A stretch of DNA of 64,000 bases from Robertkochia flava (GTDB lineage Bacteria; Bacteroidota; Bacteroidia; Flavobacteriales; Flavobacteriaceae). How positions within the stretch are numbered: the first letter of the stretch is position 1; each line of letters starts with the position of its first letter. Position numbers and translations under genes: made by a program. This document shows positions 17,887 through 28,529 of the stretch, in pieces. Below the pieces are notes generated by a model. That model had not been told where the DNA came from. It saw only the letters and a list, made by a program, of their open reading frames with translations, and searched no databases. The stretch is from assembly GCF_020166515.1 (NCBI RefSeq), contig NZ_JAINZT010000006.1, forward strand, positions 186,001 to 250,000. The letters are read 5' to 3'.

Positions 17887-19020
17887 ATGAAGTATTCTAC
17901 CCAATATATCAGCAGCTACGTTCAGGATTCATTTTCCGGACGCTATTTGAATCCTGAACACCTGGAGGAGGCATTTGCGTCTATCGCCCATCTTTTTGTT
18001 TCCAGGGAAATGTTAGGCACTTCCGTAGAGGGTCGAAATATTGAAATGATACGAATCGGGAACGGTCCTGTCAGGGTGCTCCTTTGGTCTCAGATGCACG
18101 GTAATGAATCTACCACCACCAGAGGCCTGTACGATTTTTTAAAATATCTCAATGCTGAACCCGAATTTTTACGACAGATAAACACTGCGGTAAGCCTGTT
18201 TATAATCCCACAACTAAATCCTGACGGAGCCCATGCCTATACCAGGGTAAATGCTAATAAAATTGATCTAAACCGGGATGCACAGGATTTAAGTCAGCCG
18301 GAAAGCAAGGCACTCAGAATGGCCTTCGAGAAGGTGCAGCCGGACTATTGCTTTAATTTGCACGACCAGCGGACCATATTCAGTGCAGGAGATCAACGCG
18401 AACCTGCAACCATTTCTTTTTTAAGTCCGGCTTTTAACGAGGATCGTGATGTAAATGGTGTTCGCGAGATCAGTATGAGCTTAATTTCAGCCATGAATTC
18501 TCTGTTGCAGCAAGTGATTCCCGGTAAAGTAGGTCGTTACGATGATGCATTCAACCTGAATTGTGTGGGGGACACCTTCCAGTTTATGGGAGTTCCCACG
18601 GTTTTATTTGAAGCAGGACATTTTGAGCTTGACTATCAACGACTGGAAACCCGAAAATTTATTGCTTTTTCCCTGTGTGCGGCTATTGAAACAATCAGCA
18701 TGGGGGAGCTTTCTCAATACGATTACCGGGATTACTTTAAGATTCCTGAAAATAAAAAGCGCTTTGCAGATCTAATTCTCAGAAATGTACAATTGAAGCC
18801 TTCCGGGAGTAAGGAAGCGTTTACGGATCTCGTATTTCAGTACAGGGAAGAACTTCGTGACGGGCAGATCCGGTTGGTTCCGGAATTCAAAGGACCGGCT
18901 GATCAGGAAACCCGTTTCGGACACAAAGAGATGGATATGCGTGAATTACCGGCTATTACTTACCATACGGAAAAGGAACTTAAAGAAAAGGCTACCCGTT
19001 TACTGTCGATGATTAAATGA
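17887..19020 (+). CDS. M14-family zinc carboxypeptidase-like protein
   Basis: 377 residues from the ATG at 17887; a GTG at 17872 is in frame but lies in the -7 box. The M14 zinc site is visible: His and Glu in WSQMHGNEST, a third His in CFNLHDQRTIFS, and a probable catalytic Glu in VLFEAGHFELD. The catalytic-fold part covers about residues 10-265, followed by a C-terminal extension of about 110 residues with no motif I recognise. There is no signal peptide, so it is probably cytoplasmic and may act on peptides or small amides. The upstream operators suggest control by the XRE repressor. Confidence 0.85.
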   Translation: MKYSTQYISSYVQDSFSGRYLNPEHLEEAFASIAHLFVSREMLGTSVEGRNIEMIRIGNGPVRVLLWSQMHGNESTTTRGLYDFLKYLNAEPEFLRQINTAVSLFIIPQLNPDGAHAYTRVNANKIDLNRDAQDLSQPESKALRMAFEKVQPDYCFNLHDQRTIFSAGDQREPATISFLSPAFNEDRDVNGVREISMSLISAMNSLLQQVIPGKVGRYDDAFNLNCVGDTFQFMGVPTVLFEAGHFELDYQRLETRKFIAFSLCAAIETISMGELSQYDYRDYFKIPENKKRFADLILRNVQLKPSGSKEAFTDLVFQYREELRDGQIRLVPEFKGPADQETRFGHKEMDMRELPAITYHTEKELKEKATRLLSMIK

Positions 19021-19095
19021 CAATACTATAACGATTTCGTAGAAAAAAGGGGGTGGAAACCTCTGATAATTATGAAATATTTACAAATTTTGCTT

Positions 19096-19103
19096 TAGCT
19101 TTG
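19096..19103 (+). promoter_or_regulatory. -7 element of the Lrp/AsnC gene
   Basis: TAGCTTTG matches TAnnTTTG, 27 nt before the ATG at 19131. Confidence 0.5.
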
Positions 19104-19130
19104 CATTATTCTTAATAATTAAACTTGATT

Positions 19131-19610
19131 ATGGCAAAATTTAAGTTGGACGAGGTTGACCATCAGATCCTTGATATGCTTATCGATAATACCCGGACCC
19201 CATTTACAGATATTGCTAAAAAATTGCTGATTTCTGCGGGAACGGTCCATGTACGGGTAAAGAAAATGGAAGATGCCGGAATTATTAAAGGATCTTCCCT
19301 TACCCTGGATTATGAAAAACTGGGGTATTCCTTTATCGCTTATGTGGGGGTCTTTCTGGAAAAAACTCACCAAACCAAATTCGTACTTGAGCGTCTCAAC
19401 CAGATCCCTTATATTACTGTAGCACACATTACCACAGGTAAGTTTAATATTTTCTGTAAGGTCAGAGCCAGAGACACGAAACACGCCAAGGATATTATTT
19501 TCAAAATTGATGACATCGACGGCGTTTATCGTACGGAGACAATGATCAGCCTGGAGGAGAGCATCAATGACAAAAAGCGACTGATGCATACCATCTTCAA
19601 TGAGATATGA
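19131..19610 (+). CDS. Lrp/AsnC-family transcriptional regulator
   Basis: 159 residues. The N-terminal winged HTH is DEVDHQILDMLIDNTRTPFTDIAKKL followed by the recognition helix region SAGTVHVRVKKMEDAGII. The C-terminal RAM ligand-binding domain spans about residues 68-145 and has the usual strand pattern (YSFIAYVGVFLE, ITVAHITTGKFNIFCKVRA). Family members bind amino acids and form octamers. I start it at ATG 19131; a TTG two codons upstream is in frame but less likely. A strong terminator follows, so it is monocistronic. The target is unknown; ppc downstream has a separate transcript. Confidence 0.9.
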   Translation: MAKFKLDEVDHQILDMLIDNTRTPFTDIAKKLLISAGTVHVRVKKMEDAGIIKGSSLTLDYEKLGYSFIAYVGVFLEKTHQTKFVLERLNQIPYITVAHITTGKFNIFCKVRARDTKHAKDIIFKIDDIDGVYRTETMISLEESINDKKRLMHTIFNEI

Positions 19611-19632
19611 TACGATGCTGTTAGAGCACATC

Positions 19633-19672
19633 AAAAAAAGCCCTCTTGAAGATTCTTCAGAGGGCTTTTTTT
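19633..19672 (+). terminator. Intrinsic terminator after the Lrp/AsnC gene
   Basis: Long GC-rich stem (AAGCCCTCTTGAA against TTCAGAGGGCTT, one mismatch), flanked by A- and T-runs. It isolates the regulator from ppc 24 nt further on. Confidence 0.85.
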
Positions 19673-19695
19673 ACTAATAACCAAAACCAAAATCA

Positions 19696-22281
19696 ATGCT
19701 ACGAAAACCGCGAATAGAGCGCTTTAATGAAAGTGTTCTTTCAAAATACCAGATCTATAACAGCATCTTTATGACGCTGCCTTTTGATGAAGTAACCAAT
19801 ACCGGGGTGCTTTTACCCTTATTTGCAGAATGCTGTGAGCAGGGCTTTCAGGACAATCACAATCCTGAGCAAATTGTCAATTCTTTTTTCAAAAAATATT
19901 TTGAGCATCCCAGTGAATCGGACCGGTTCTCCCTGATGTTCCGATTTATCCAGTACATTGAACGACAGGTAGTGCTTTTTGACGCCATTGAAGATGCTGC
20001 CTTTTCGGTAGTGAATAACATGAATGGAAGGGGAACACTCCGGAATGTAAAGGAGGAGGCAGAGGCAAAGGGGAAGATCCCGGAACTTCGGTCTTTCCTG
20101 GAAAATTTTAAAGTAAGAACTGTTTTAACAGCCCATCCCACACAATTTTACCCCGGATCGGTATTGGGAATTATTACCGACCTGGACCGTGCCATTCGGG
20201 AGAATGACCTGATACTCATTAAAAAACTTTTGGCTCAATTGGGTAAAACACCTTTTTTCAATCAGGAAAAGCCTACGCCTTACGATGAGGCAGTTAGTTT
20301 GGTTTGGTATCTTGAAAATGTATTTTACCACGCCTTCTCGACCATCTATAATTACCTGCAAAGCAATATTTATGATAATAAGGTCATTGATAATGAGATC
20401 TTAAACCTGGGGTTCTGGCCCGGAGGCGACAGAGATGGAAATCCTTTTGTAACCACCGAGATCACCCTTAAGGTGGCTGACAGGCTTCGCAGTACCATTC
20501 TTAAAAATTATTACAGGGACGTACGGAAATTAAGACGCAGAATTACCTTCCGACTGGTGGATAAGATGATCACCGACCTGGAGCGGCGCCTGTATGAAAA
20601 TATATTTCTGGAGCACGGCCGAACCACGATCTCACCGGAAGAAACCCTTGAGGTACTTCAGCAGATCAGGGAAATCCTTATCAATAAGCATCAGTCCCTG
20701 TTCGTGGAAGAGGTGGATGATCTGATCAATAAAGTGCATTTGTTCGGGTTTCATTTTGCCAGCCTGGATATCCGTCAGGATTCCAGGGTACACCATGATG
20801 TGCTTTCCAATATTGTCAGGGAAAGCAGGGAGATGGGGTTGGATATCTTTCCTGAAGATTATGAAAAAAAATCTGAGGAGGAGCAAATACAACTGCTATC
20901 GGGAGTAACCGGGAAAATAAACCCCGCGCTTTTAAAGCATGAGATGGCGAGGAATACCCTTGAATCGATCTATGCCATTAAAACCATACAGAAAAACAAC
21001 GGGGAAAAAGGATGTAATCGTTACATCATCAGTAATAACGGAAGTGTATTGAATGTGATGGAGGCTTTTGCCATGATCCGTCTTTGCGACTGGAAATCCC
21101 CGGATGTGGATGTGATCCCGTTATTTGAGACCGTAGACGACCTCAAAGTGGCTCACAAAGTGATGAAAACCCTTTACACCAACACCGAATATGCCAAACA
21201 CTTAAAGCGGCGTGGCAATAAGCAAACCATTATGCTTGGTTTCTCTGACGGAACCAAGGACGGAGGATACCTGATGGCCAACTGGAGTATTTATAAAGCC
21301 AAGGAAGCCCTGTCAAAAGTTTCAAGGGAACACGGAATAGAGGTAATGTTTTTTGACGGACGTGGAGGTCCGCCGGCCCGGGGAGGGGGAAAAACACATC
21401 AGTTCTACGCTTCTCTTGGACCTACCATAGAGAATAAGGAGGTTCAGCTCACCATTCAGGGGCAAACCATCAGTTCAAATTTCGGTACCCGGGAAAGTTG
21501 CCAGTATAACCTGGAACAACTGCTCTCTTCAGGAATTATGAACGGCATTGAACTCACCTCGAACGGGGCGTTGAGCAAGGAAGAGCGCAAAACCATGGAA
21601 GAACTGGCAGAGCGCAGTTATAAAGCCTATGTGGATTTTAAAAATCACCCCTGTTTTGTGCCCTACCTGGAACATATGAGTACTCTGAAATATTACGCGA
21701 AAACCAATATCGGCAGCCGTCCTTCTAAAAGGGGGAAATCTGATAAACTGGTGTTCTCTGATCTTAGGGCAATTCCTTTTGTAGGAAGCTGGAGTCAGCT
21801 CAAACAAAACGTACCCGGATTCTACGGGGTAGGTATGGCCATTGAAGGTTTTAAGCAAAGGGGAGAGATCGACAAGGTAAAGGCTTTGTATAAGAATTCG
21901 GCATTTTTCCGTACCCTGATTGAGAATAGTATGATGAGCCTGACAAAATCTTTCTTTAAGCTCACGGCTTATATGTCTGAAGATCCTGAATACGGGGACT
22001 TTTGGAAACAGATCTATGAAGAATACCAACGCAGTAAGGAGTTGATCCTGGAGATTACCGGATATGAGGAGCTTATGGAGGATTCAAGAACCATGAGGGC
22101 TTCCATACAGGTCAGGGAAAAAATCGTACTTCCGCTGTTAACTATCCAGCAATACGCCTTGTTGCAGATCCAGAAACTCAACCAGGACGAAGCGGATAAC
22201 CCTGAAAAAAGGGAGATCCTGGAGAAAATGGTCACCCGATCCCTTTATGGAAATATCAATGCGAGCAGGAACTCCGCATAA
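19696..22281 (+). CDS. ppc: Phosphoenolpyruvate carboxylase
   Basis: 861 residues. It catalyses PEP + bicarbonate to oxaloacetate + phosphate, refilling the TCA cycle. Catalytic His147 lies in VLTAHPTQ, and other family motifs are GFWPGGDRDGNPFVT, PLFETVDDL, LGFSDGTKDGGYLMANW and DGRGGPPARGGG. In E. coli and plant enzymes the last motif begins with His (HGRGG); here that residue is Asp554. The C terminus lacks the QNTG ending of the E. coli enzyme. It ends in a bidirectional terminator shared with the convergent LOG/uvrA operon. Confidence 0.95.
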   Translation: MLRKPRIERFNESVLSKYQIYNSIFMTLPFDEVTNTGVLLPLFAECCEQGFQDNHNPEQIVNSFFKKYFEHPSESDRFSLMFRFIQYIERQVVLFDAIEDAAFSVVNNMNGRGTLRNVKEEAEAKGKIPELRSFLENFKVRTVLTAHPTQFYPGSVLGIITDLDRAIRENDLILIKKLLAQLGKTPFFNQEKPTPYDEAVSLVWYLENVFYHAFSTIYNYLQSNIYDNKVIDNEILNLGFWPGGDRDGNPFVTTEITLKVADRLRSTILKNYYRDVRKLRRRITFRLVDKMITDLERRLYENIFLEHGRTTISPEETLEVLQQIREILINKHQSLFVEEVDDLINKVHLFGFHFASLDIRQDSRVHHDVLSNIVRESREMGLDIFPEDYEKKSEEEQIQLLSGVTGKINPALLKHEMARNTLESIYAIKTIQKNNGEKGCNRYIISNNGSVLNVMEAFAMIRLCDWKSPDVDVIPLFETVDDLKVAHKVMKTLYTNTEYAKHLKRRGNKQTIMLGFSDGTKDGGYLMANWSIYKAKEALSKVSREHGIEVMFFDGRGGPPARGGGKTHQFYASLGPTIENKEVQLTIQGQTISSNFGTRESCQYNLEQLLSSGIMNGIELTSNGALSKEERKTMEELAERSYKAYVDFKNHPCFVPYLEHMSTLKYYAKTNIGSRPSKRGKSDKLVFSDLRAIPFVGSWSQLKQNVPGFYGVGMAIEGFKQRGEIDKVKALYKNSAFFRTLIENSMMSLTKSFFKLTAYMSEDPEYGDFWKQIYEEYQRSKELILEITGYEELMEDSRTMRASIQVREKIVLPLLTIQQYALLQIQKLNQDEADNPEKREILEKMVTRSLYGNINASRNSA

Positions 22282-22287
22282 AAATGA

Positions 22288-22312
22288 GAAAGGCCGGTTT
22301 TACCGGCCTTTC
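22288..22312. terminator. Bidirectional terminator between ppc and the LOG gene
   Basis: Perfect 11-bp stem (GAAAGGCCGGT/ACCGGCCTTTC) with a TTT loop, T-rich on the plus side and A-rich upstream, placed between two convergent genes. Confidence 0.85.
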
Positions 22313-22319
22313 TTTTGTT

Positions 22320-23009
22320 TTAAAAGTTCGGACTCAGATTGTATTTCTTATAGAAATTATTAAGCACCTGGCATACTTCATCTTCCGTATCCACTACTTC
22401 AAACAGATCCAGGTCATCCGGACTGATGTTTCCTGCTTTCTCCAGCAAGGTGCCTTTGATCCAGTCTACCAGACCGCCCCAGAAATCGCTTCCCACCAGG
22501 ATAATGGGGAATTTGGCAATTTTATGGGTCTGTATCAGGGTAAGCGCCTCAAAAAGTTCGTCCAGGGTCCCGAACCCCCCCGGTAAAACTACAAAGCCCT
22601 GACTGTATTTTACGAACATCACTTTACGCACGAAGAAATAATCAAAATTCAGATTCTTGTCTGCGTCTATATAAGGATTGTCATGTTGTTCAAAGGGAAG
22701 GTCAATATTCAATCCAACGGAGGTTCCTCCGGCCAGATGAGCACCCTTGTTTCCGGCCTCCATAATTCCAGGTCCACCCCCGGTGATGATACCATAGCCC
22801 GATTCGACGATCTTTCGGGTCACCCGCTCGGCCAGTTTGTAGTATTCGTGATCCGGCTTGGTTCTGGCTGATCCGAAGATAGAGACACAGGGACCGATTT
22901 GGCTGAGTTTTTCATAGCCACTTACAAATTCCCCCATGATCTTAAAAATAGCCCATGAGTCATTGGTTTTGATCTCATTCCAGCTTTTGTGGTGCATGTC
23001 TTTTCTCAT
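22320..23009 (-). CDS. LOG-family (TIGR00730) nucleoside-monophosphate phosphoribohydrolase-like protein
   Basis: 229 residues with the two LOG signatures: GGGPGIMEAGNKGAH and PGGFGTLDELFEALTLIQ, plus SIFGSARTKPDHEYY at the start of the Rossmann fold. Plant LOG proteins release cytokinin bases from riboside 5'-monophosphates; bacterial members split nucleotides such as AMP. The role in this organism is probably nucleotide turnover or housecleaning. It follows uvrA by 9 bp on the minus strand and is very likely cotranscribed with it. Confidence 0.88.
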   Translation of the reverse strand: MRKDMHHKSWNEIKTNDSWAIFKIMGEFVSGYEKLSQIGPCVSIFGSARTKPDHEYYKLAERVTRKIVESGYGIITGGGPGIMEAGNKGAHLAGGTSVGLNIDLPFEQHDNPYIDADKNLNFDYFFVRKVMFVKYSQGFVVLPGGFGTLDELFEALTLIQTHKIAKFPIILVGSDFWGGLVDWIKGTLLEKAGNISPDDLDLFEVVDTEDEVCQVLNNFYKKYNLSPNF

Positions 23010-23018
23010 AATAGTGCT

Positions 23019-25856
23019 TTAAAGTTCTTTTTTCAGGTATTTGGCGGTATAGCTTTTTGTGTTTTTTACGATCTCCTCAGGCGAGCCGATGGCAACCACC
23101 TTACCGCCTCCCTTACCACCTTCATAACCAATGTCAATAATGTGGTCTACCATCTTGATCACATCCAGGTTATGTTCAATGATAAGTACCGTGTTCCCTT
23201 TGTCGGTGAGGATATTCAGGACATTCATCAACACCCTGATATCTTCGAAATGGAGCCCTGTGGTGGGCTCATCGAGAATATAAAAGGTGTTTCCGGTATC
23301 TTTTTTGGATAGTTCCGTGGCAAGTTTTACCCTTTGCGCTTCTCCCCCGGAAAGGGTAGTTGACTGCTGGCCTAAAGTAATATATCCCAATCCTACATCC
23401 TGGATGGTCTTGAGCTTTCTGTGGATCTTGGGGATATTCGAGAAAAACTCCACGGCTTCATTCATGGTCATCTCCAGCACATCTGCTATGGATTTTCCCT
23501 TATACCGTATTTCAAGGGTTTCCCGGTTAAAGCGTTTTCCCTGGCAGGTCTCACATTCTACCGTGACATCGGGTAAAAAGTTCATTTCAATAACCTTTAC
23601 ACCACCCCCCTGACAGGTCTCACAGCGCCCGCCCTTTACGTTGAAACTAAAGCGCCCCGGTTTATAACCCCGGATAGAAGCTTCGGGAGTTTGAGCGAAC
23701 AACGATCTGATCTCACTGAAAACCCCGGTATAGGTAGCCGGATTTGATCTTGGAGTTCGTCCTATAGGGCTTTGATTGATATCAATAACCTTGTCGATAT
23801 GTTCGATGCCCTTTATACTTTTATAGGGCATGGGTTTTTTTACCGCATTGAAAAAATGCGCGTTGAGAATGGGGTAGAGGGTTTCATTGATCAGGGTAGA
23901 CTTTCCACTACCTGAAACGCCGGTTACCCCGATCATTTTCCCAAGGGGAAAAGTAACGTTGACCGACTTGAGATTATTTCCGGTACACCCTTTTAGTACG
24001 ATCTCATGTCCATTGCCTTTTCTTCTTTCCTCTGGAACCTCGATCTTTTTGGTTCCTCTGATATAGCTCGCTGTGAGGGTTTCGTCTGAGAGGATCTCCC
24101 TGGGGCTACCCTGGGAAATGATCTCCCCGCCATGGCGGCCTGCTTTTGGTCCTATATCAATCACATGGTCTGCCCGAACGATCATATCCTTATCGTGTTC
24201 CACTACAATGACAGAATTGCCTATATCCCTGAGGGATTCCAGGGAGGCGATCAAACGGTCATTATCCCGCTGATGCAGTCCGATGCTGGGTTCGTCCAGG
24301 ATATAGAGCACCCCGACCAGTTGGGAGCCGATCTGCGTGGCAAGTCTTATACGCTGTGCCTCTCCGCCGGAAAGGGATTTTGAACTTCTGTGAAGGGAGA
24401 GGTAATCCAGTCCAACATCCAGAAGAAAGCGTATCCGGGCATTGATCTCCTTTAGCACCTCCTCTGCAATAGCCATCTGTTTTTCGGAGAGATGATCGGG
24501 CAGAGTTTCGAAAAATGCCTTAAGATCGGAAATATCCAGATGCGATAATTCGGCGATGTTCTTCTGATGGATCTTAAAATACAGTGATTCCTTTCGCAGG
24601 CGGGCTCCATGGCATTCCGGGCATTCTACCTGATCCATGAAATCCCGGGCCCATCGCTTAATGGAAGCCGAACCACTTTCTTCGTACTGATTTTTTATAA
24701 AACGTTCGATACCTTCAAAATCGATCTTGTAATCACGCGTTACTCCAAGGGATTTTGAGGAAACAGAGAATTTTTCATTACCCCCTTCAAGGATCATGGT
24801 AATGGCTTCTTCCGGTATATTTTTGATCGGATCGGTGAGTTGAAATTCAAAACGCTGTCCGATGGTTTCCAGTTGCTTAAAGATCCATGACTTTTTAAAA
24901 TTTCCCAGTGGGGCTATTCCTCCGTTTTTAATGGAAACAGTATCATCGGGAATTACCTTTTTCCGATTTACCTTGTAAATCCTGCCCAGTCCGTTACAGG
25001 TGGGGCACATGCCTTTGGGAGAGTTAAAGGAAAATGTATTGGGTTCAGGGTTGGGGTAGGAGATACCTGAGGTGGGACACATCAGGTTTCGGCTGAAATA
25101 CCGGGTATTACCCGTATCGTGATCCATTACCATCAGCACGTCATCCCCGTGATACATCGCCGTATTAATGGTCTCCATAAGTCTTTTGGAAGTTTCATCA
25201 CTGGAGGCGTCCACCTTGATACGATCGATTACGATCTCGATATCGTGGGTTTTATAGCGGTCCAGTTTCATACCTTTTTCAAGGTCTCTGACCTCCCCGT
25301 CGACCCTGACCTTAACAAAACCCTGTTTGGAGATTTGTTCGAAAAGTTCCCTGTAATGTCCCTTCCGGCTTTTGATCACAGGGGCGAGCACATTAATTCG
25401 CTTACCTTCAAAGTCGCGAAGGATCAGGTCTTTAATATGTTCATCGCTGTAGCTCACCATGAGCTCTCCTGTTTTATAGGAGTACGCATCTGCCGCCCTG
25501 GCGAATAACAATCTCAGGAAATCGTAGATTTCCGTAATGGTGCCCACAGTGGAACGGGGGGATTTCGAGGTGGTTTTCTGCTCGATGGCGATCACAGGAG
25601 ATAACCCGTCGATCTTATCTACATCCGGCCTTTCCAAGCCTCCTAGGAACTGCCTGGCATAGGCACTAAAGGTTTCTATATACCGCCTTTGCCCTTCGGC
25701 ATAGATCGTATCAAAAGCAAGAGACGATTTTCCACTACCGGATAACCCGGTAATCACCACGAGCTTTTCCCTTGGTATGGTAACATCTATATTCTTAAGA
25801 TTGTGCACCCTGGCACCCTTAACTTCAATATGTTCTTCAAAATTGGTCATATTCAT
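23019..25856 (-). CDS. uvrA: UvrABC excinuclease subunit A
   Basis: 945 residues. There are two ABC ATPase units: the first has [14 protein letters not shown] (Walker A) and [15 protein letters not shown]; the second has [17 protein letters not shown] and [15 protein letters not shown]. Zinc-finger cysteines are in [17 protein letters not shown] and [18 protein letters not shown], and both D-loop/Walker B segments ([28 protein letters not shown]) are intact. UvrA dimers find bulky lesions and load UvrB in nucleotide excision repair. It is first in an operon with the LOG gene. An in-frame ATG also exists two codons in. Confidence 0.97.
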   Translation of the reverse strand: MNMTNFEEHIEVKGARVHNLKNIDVTIPREKLVVITGLSGSGKSSLAFDTIYAEGQRRYIETFSAYARQFLGGLERPDVDKIDGLSPVIAIEQKTTSKSPRSTVGTITEIYDFLRLLFARAADAYSYKTGELMVSYSDEHIKDLILRDFEGKRINVLAPVIKSRKGHYRELFEQISKQGFVKVRVDGEVRDLEKGMKLDRYKTHDIEIVIDRIKVDASSDETSKRLMETINTAMYHGDDVLMVMDHDTGNTRYFSRNLMCPTSGISYPNPEPNTFSFNSPKGMCPTCNGLGRIYKVNRKKVIPDDTVSIKNGGIAPLGNFKKSWIFKQLETIGQRFEFQLTDPIKNIPEEAITMILEGGNEKFSVSSKSLGVTRDYKIDFEGIERFIKNQYEESGSASIKRWARDFMDQVECPECHGARLRKESLYFKIHQKNIAELSHLDISDLKAFFETLPDHLSEKQMAIAEEVLKEINARIRFLLDVGLDYLSLHRSSKSLSGGEAQRIRLATQIGSQLVGVLYILDEPSIGLHQRDNDRLIASLESLRDIGNSVIVVEHDKDMIVRADHVIDIGPKAGRHGGEIISQGSPREILSDETLTASYIRGTKKIEVPEERRKGNGHEIVLKGCTGNNLKSVNVTFPLGKMIGVTGVSGSGKSTLINETLYPILNAHFFNAVKKPMPYKSIKGIEHIDKVIDINQSPIGRTPRSNPATYTGVFSEIRSLFAQTPEASIRGYKPGRFSFNVKGGRCETCQGGGVKVIEMNFLPDVTVECETCQGKRFNRETLEIRYKGKSIADVLEMTMNEAVEFFSNIPKIHRKLKTIQDVGLGYITLGQQSTTLSGGEAQRVKLATELSKKDTGNTFYILDEPTTGLHFEDIRVLMNVLNILTDKGNTVLIIEHNLDVIKMVDHIIDIGYEGGKGGGKVVAIGSPEEIVKNTKSYTAKYLKKEL

Positions 25857-26129
25857 AGCAAAGAAGCGAAGTTACGTATTTGAGCGTTAATTTTGAAGTG
25901 TGGGGGCAGGGGAGTTCTTCAGAATCAGGGGCTGAAATCCGGAAGGGCTTCCTGGTACAGATGGGTTCCTTTCTGAGGGGTCCCGGGAACAAAGATTCCA
26001 GGGAATGACTTCCGGCCATAGCCCTCGGGTAACAAAGGATTTTACGGCTGTACCATTTTAGGGGGAAATGTCTATCCGGGTCGGTTTAAAAGGAACTATG
26101 GTGTGCATTTACTGCCGGATCTTAGGTAG

Positions 26130-26837
26130 TCACTCTATTTCGCCGTATGCCTTTACGTTGTTAAGTTTAAGGTTGAATAAAAACAATTTATGTCCGGTGG
26201 GCAGGTAGGTAGCTGTTTCTGTAATCTTCCACTGTTTCCAACCGGCCTTCAGTCCGCCAAGGGGAATGATCTCCACCCACATTTTCCAGGCGACCGGAAA
26301 TCCCTTTTCATCAAACAACCACAGATAGGAATCTCCTGGTGTTGACCCACCGCTGGTATAGGTAACCAAAAGTGCATCTCCGTATTCCTCAGTTTTAACC
26401 AACCGCCGTTCTACCCCCTTATCGTAGATCTTATAGGGGGCAACCAGCCAGAAGGAATCGTTATTAAAATAGGCTATTGCTTGTTCAATAGGTTCCTCTT
26501 TTTCTTCGGTATGGATGCGTACCCCATCAATATAGACCTCACTTTTAGAATAGTCCTCCAGGTTTAACACCACTTTGCGATCTTTCCATGAAACATCTGC
26601 GATCTTGCGCTGCCGATCCCATTTATAAGAATGGATTCCGTTAAAATCCCATTCGATATACCTGGTCTTATTATAATTAACCGCATTGAGGGATTGAAGC
26701 ATTTTTTCAGCAAGGGCTTCAGCCCCGGGGCCTTGCTCCCCTTCGGGAAGAGGTTCATTGTAGATGAGAAAGAGCACCGTCCCAAGGGTTAATACTACAA
26801 TGAAAAAATACAGAACACGTTTTAAAATTCGTTTCAT
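26130..26837 (-). CDS. Membrane-anchored or secreted protein of unknown function, LolA-like (tentative)
   Basis: 235 residues. An N-terminal hydrophobic helix (residues 7-25) with positive charges before it acts as an anchor or signal. The rest alternates strands, with repeated patterns such as YIEWDFNGIHSYKWDRQR, VVLNLEDYSKSEVYIDG and SYLWLFDEKGFPVAWKMWVE. The half-barrel-like pattern recalls LolA/LppX-type lipid-binding proteins, but the family cannot be confirmed by eye. It lies 9 bp downstream of the gamma-glutamyltransferase gene and is probably the last gene of that operon. Confidence 0.7.
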   Translation of the reverse strand: MKRILKRVLYFFIVVLTLGTVLFLIYNEPLPEGEQGPGAEALAEKMLQSLNAVNYNKTRYIEWDFNGIHSYKWDRQRKIADVSWKDRKVVLNLEDYSKSEVYIDGVRIHTEEKEEPIEQAIAYFNNDSFWLVAPYKIYDKGVERRLVKTEEYGDALLVTYTSGGSTPGDSYLWLFDEKGFPVAWKMWVEIIPLGGLKAGWKQWKITETATYLPTGHKLFLFNLKLNNVKAYGEIE

Positions 26838-26846
26838 ACCCTAAAA

Positions 26847-28529
26847 TTAATAACCTTTAGCCGAATCATCGCCCCTGGGGTCTGCTCCGGCCTCCAGCTT
26901 ACCATCTTCTCTGACCAGAATGGCATCGACCTTTCCTATGATCCTGTTTTCTCTGATATTGATCTTGTAACCCATATCTTCAAGTTCCCGGATAAGTTCA
27001 GGAGCAAACTTCCCTGGTTCCATCATGATCTCATCTGGTTTCCACTGGTGATGAAATCTTCCCGCATTTACGGCCTCCTGCATGTTCATGTTGTAATCGT
27101 ATACATTGAGGATGGTCTGTAAAACGGAGGTGATGATGGTGGACCCTCCAGGTGTTCCCACCACCATAGAAAGTTCCCCGTCCTTTTCCACTATGGTAGG
27201 CGTCATGCTGCTCAACATTCTTTTTCCGGGGGCAATGCTGTTCGCCTCGGCTCCGGTAAGTCCGAACATATTGGGCACCCCGGGTTTAGAACTAAAATCA
27301 TCCATCTCGTTATTCAGGAAGAATCCAAGGGCATCGCAGAATAATTTGGAACCATAAGCCCCGTTCAGGGTGGTAGTAACAGAAACCGCATTTCCTTCTT
27401 CATCTACAATGGAATAATGCGTGGTTTCCATACTTTCAGCGTAATTGATCTCACCTTTTCTGATTTCCTCCGATGGGGTAGGCGTTCCGTATCCAAACCC
27501 ATCCATTCGTTCCCTGAGATAGTTTTCACTAAGCAGGGTATTCATTGGGATCTCTGCATAATCAGGATCTCCCAGAAAATAATTGCGATCTGCATACGCG
27601 TATTTCTCCGCTTCGGTAAGTAACTGGATCATTTCAGGAGAATGGTAATCCAGTGTTTCGGGTTGATAAGGCGCGATCATTTTCATGATTTGTGCCAGGG
27701 TGACTCCTCCGCTACTGGGAGGCCCCATGGAAACTACAGTAAGGTCCCTGTAGGAAAACAGGATAGGGTCTCTCCATACTGCCTCATAATTCGCCAGGTC
27801 TCCCCGGGTGATGTATCCGCCTTCCTGCTGAATGAAATTCGCCAGGGTAGCTGCAATTTCTCCTTCATAAAAAGAGGTTATCCCCCTTTCTTTGATGGTG
27901 CGAAGGGTTTTTGCAAGAGCCGGTTGCACCAGGGTGTCTCCTGCTTTAAATGTTTTGGAGAAAAGCGATTCCGGCCCATTGACCTCCTCGATAAGCGATC
28001 GGTAATTATTGAGGGTTTTCGCCTGATTTTCGGTGATGATCACCCCGGTTTCGGCAAGAGCGATCGCTGGGTCCAGCAGACTTTCAAAAGGCAGCTTCCC
28101 GAATTTGCTGTGAGCACGGTAAATTCCCATTAAACTTCCGGGAACACCTACAGCGGTGGCACCTGTGGTACTCTTCCCGGGGATCACATTACCCAGAGAA
28201 TCGAGGTACATATCACGGTGTGCTGCTGCAGGGGCCTTTTCACGAAAATCCAGGGTGCCTTTGTTTCCGTCATTTAAACGGTAAACCATAAACCCACCCC
28301 CGCCGAGGTTACCCGCAAAGGGGTAAGCCACCGCCAATGACAGATGGGTGACCACCATGGCATCAAATGCATTTCCGCCCTTCCTGATGGTTTCCAGTCC
28401 CAGTGTGGAGGCTTCTTCCCGGGCACTTACCACCATAGCCTTTTCTGCTACATAAGGTTGGGGGGCATTTTGACATCCCTGAAAGAGGATCACAAGAACT
28501 AAAAGACTGTGTAGAAAAAATCGATTCAT
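26847..28529 (-). CDS. ggt: Gamma-glutamyltransferase, lipoprotein form
   Basis: 560 residues. The lipobox (VILFQGC, Cys19) anchors it in an outer-layer membrane. The proenzyme cuts itself before Thr370 in METTHYSIVDEEGNAV, and Thr370 then becomes the N-terminal nucleophile of the small subunit. Other family motifs are GGNAFDAMV, NLGGGGFM and TPGGSTIITSVLQ. It hydrolyses glutathione and other gamma-glutamyl compounds in the periplasm. The start overlaps the stop of the upstream acpH-like gene by 4 nt (ATGA), showing translational coupling. Confidence 0.93.
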   Translation of the reverse strand: MNRFFLHSLLVLVILFQGCQNAPQPYVAEKAMVVSAREEASTLGLETIRKGGNAFDAMVVTHLSLAVAYPFAGNLGGGGFMVYRLNDGNKGTLDFREKAPAAAHRDMYLDSLGNVIPGKSTTGATAVGVPGSLMGIYRAHSKFGKLPFESLLDPAIALAETGVIITENQAKTLNNYRSLIEEVNGPESLFSKTFKAGDTLVQPALAKTLRTIKERGITSFYEGEIAATLANFIQQEGGYITRGDLANYEAVWRDPILFSYRDLTVVSMGPPSSGGVTLAQIMKMIAPYQPETLDYHSPEMIQLLTEAEKYAYADRNYFLGDPDYAEIPMNTLLSENYLRERMDGFGYGTPTPSEEIRKGEINYAESMETTHYSIVDEEGNAVSVTTTLNGAYGSKLFCDALGFFLNNEMDDFSSKPGVPNMFGLTGAEANSIAPGKRMLSSMTPTIVEKDGELSMVVGTPGGSTIITSVLQTILNVYDYNMNMQEAVNAGRFHHQWKPDEIMMEPGKFAPELIRELEDMGYKINIRENRIIGKVDAILVREDGKLEAGADPRGDDSAKGY

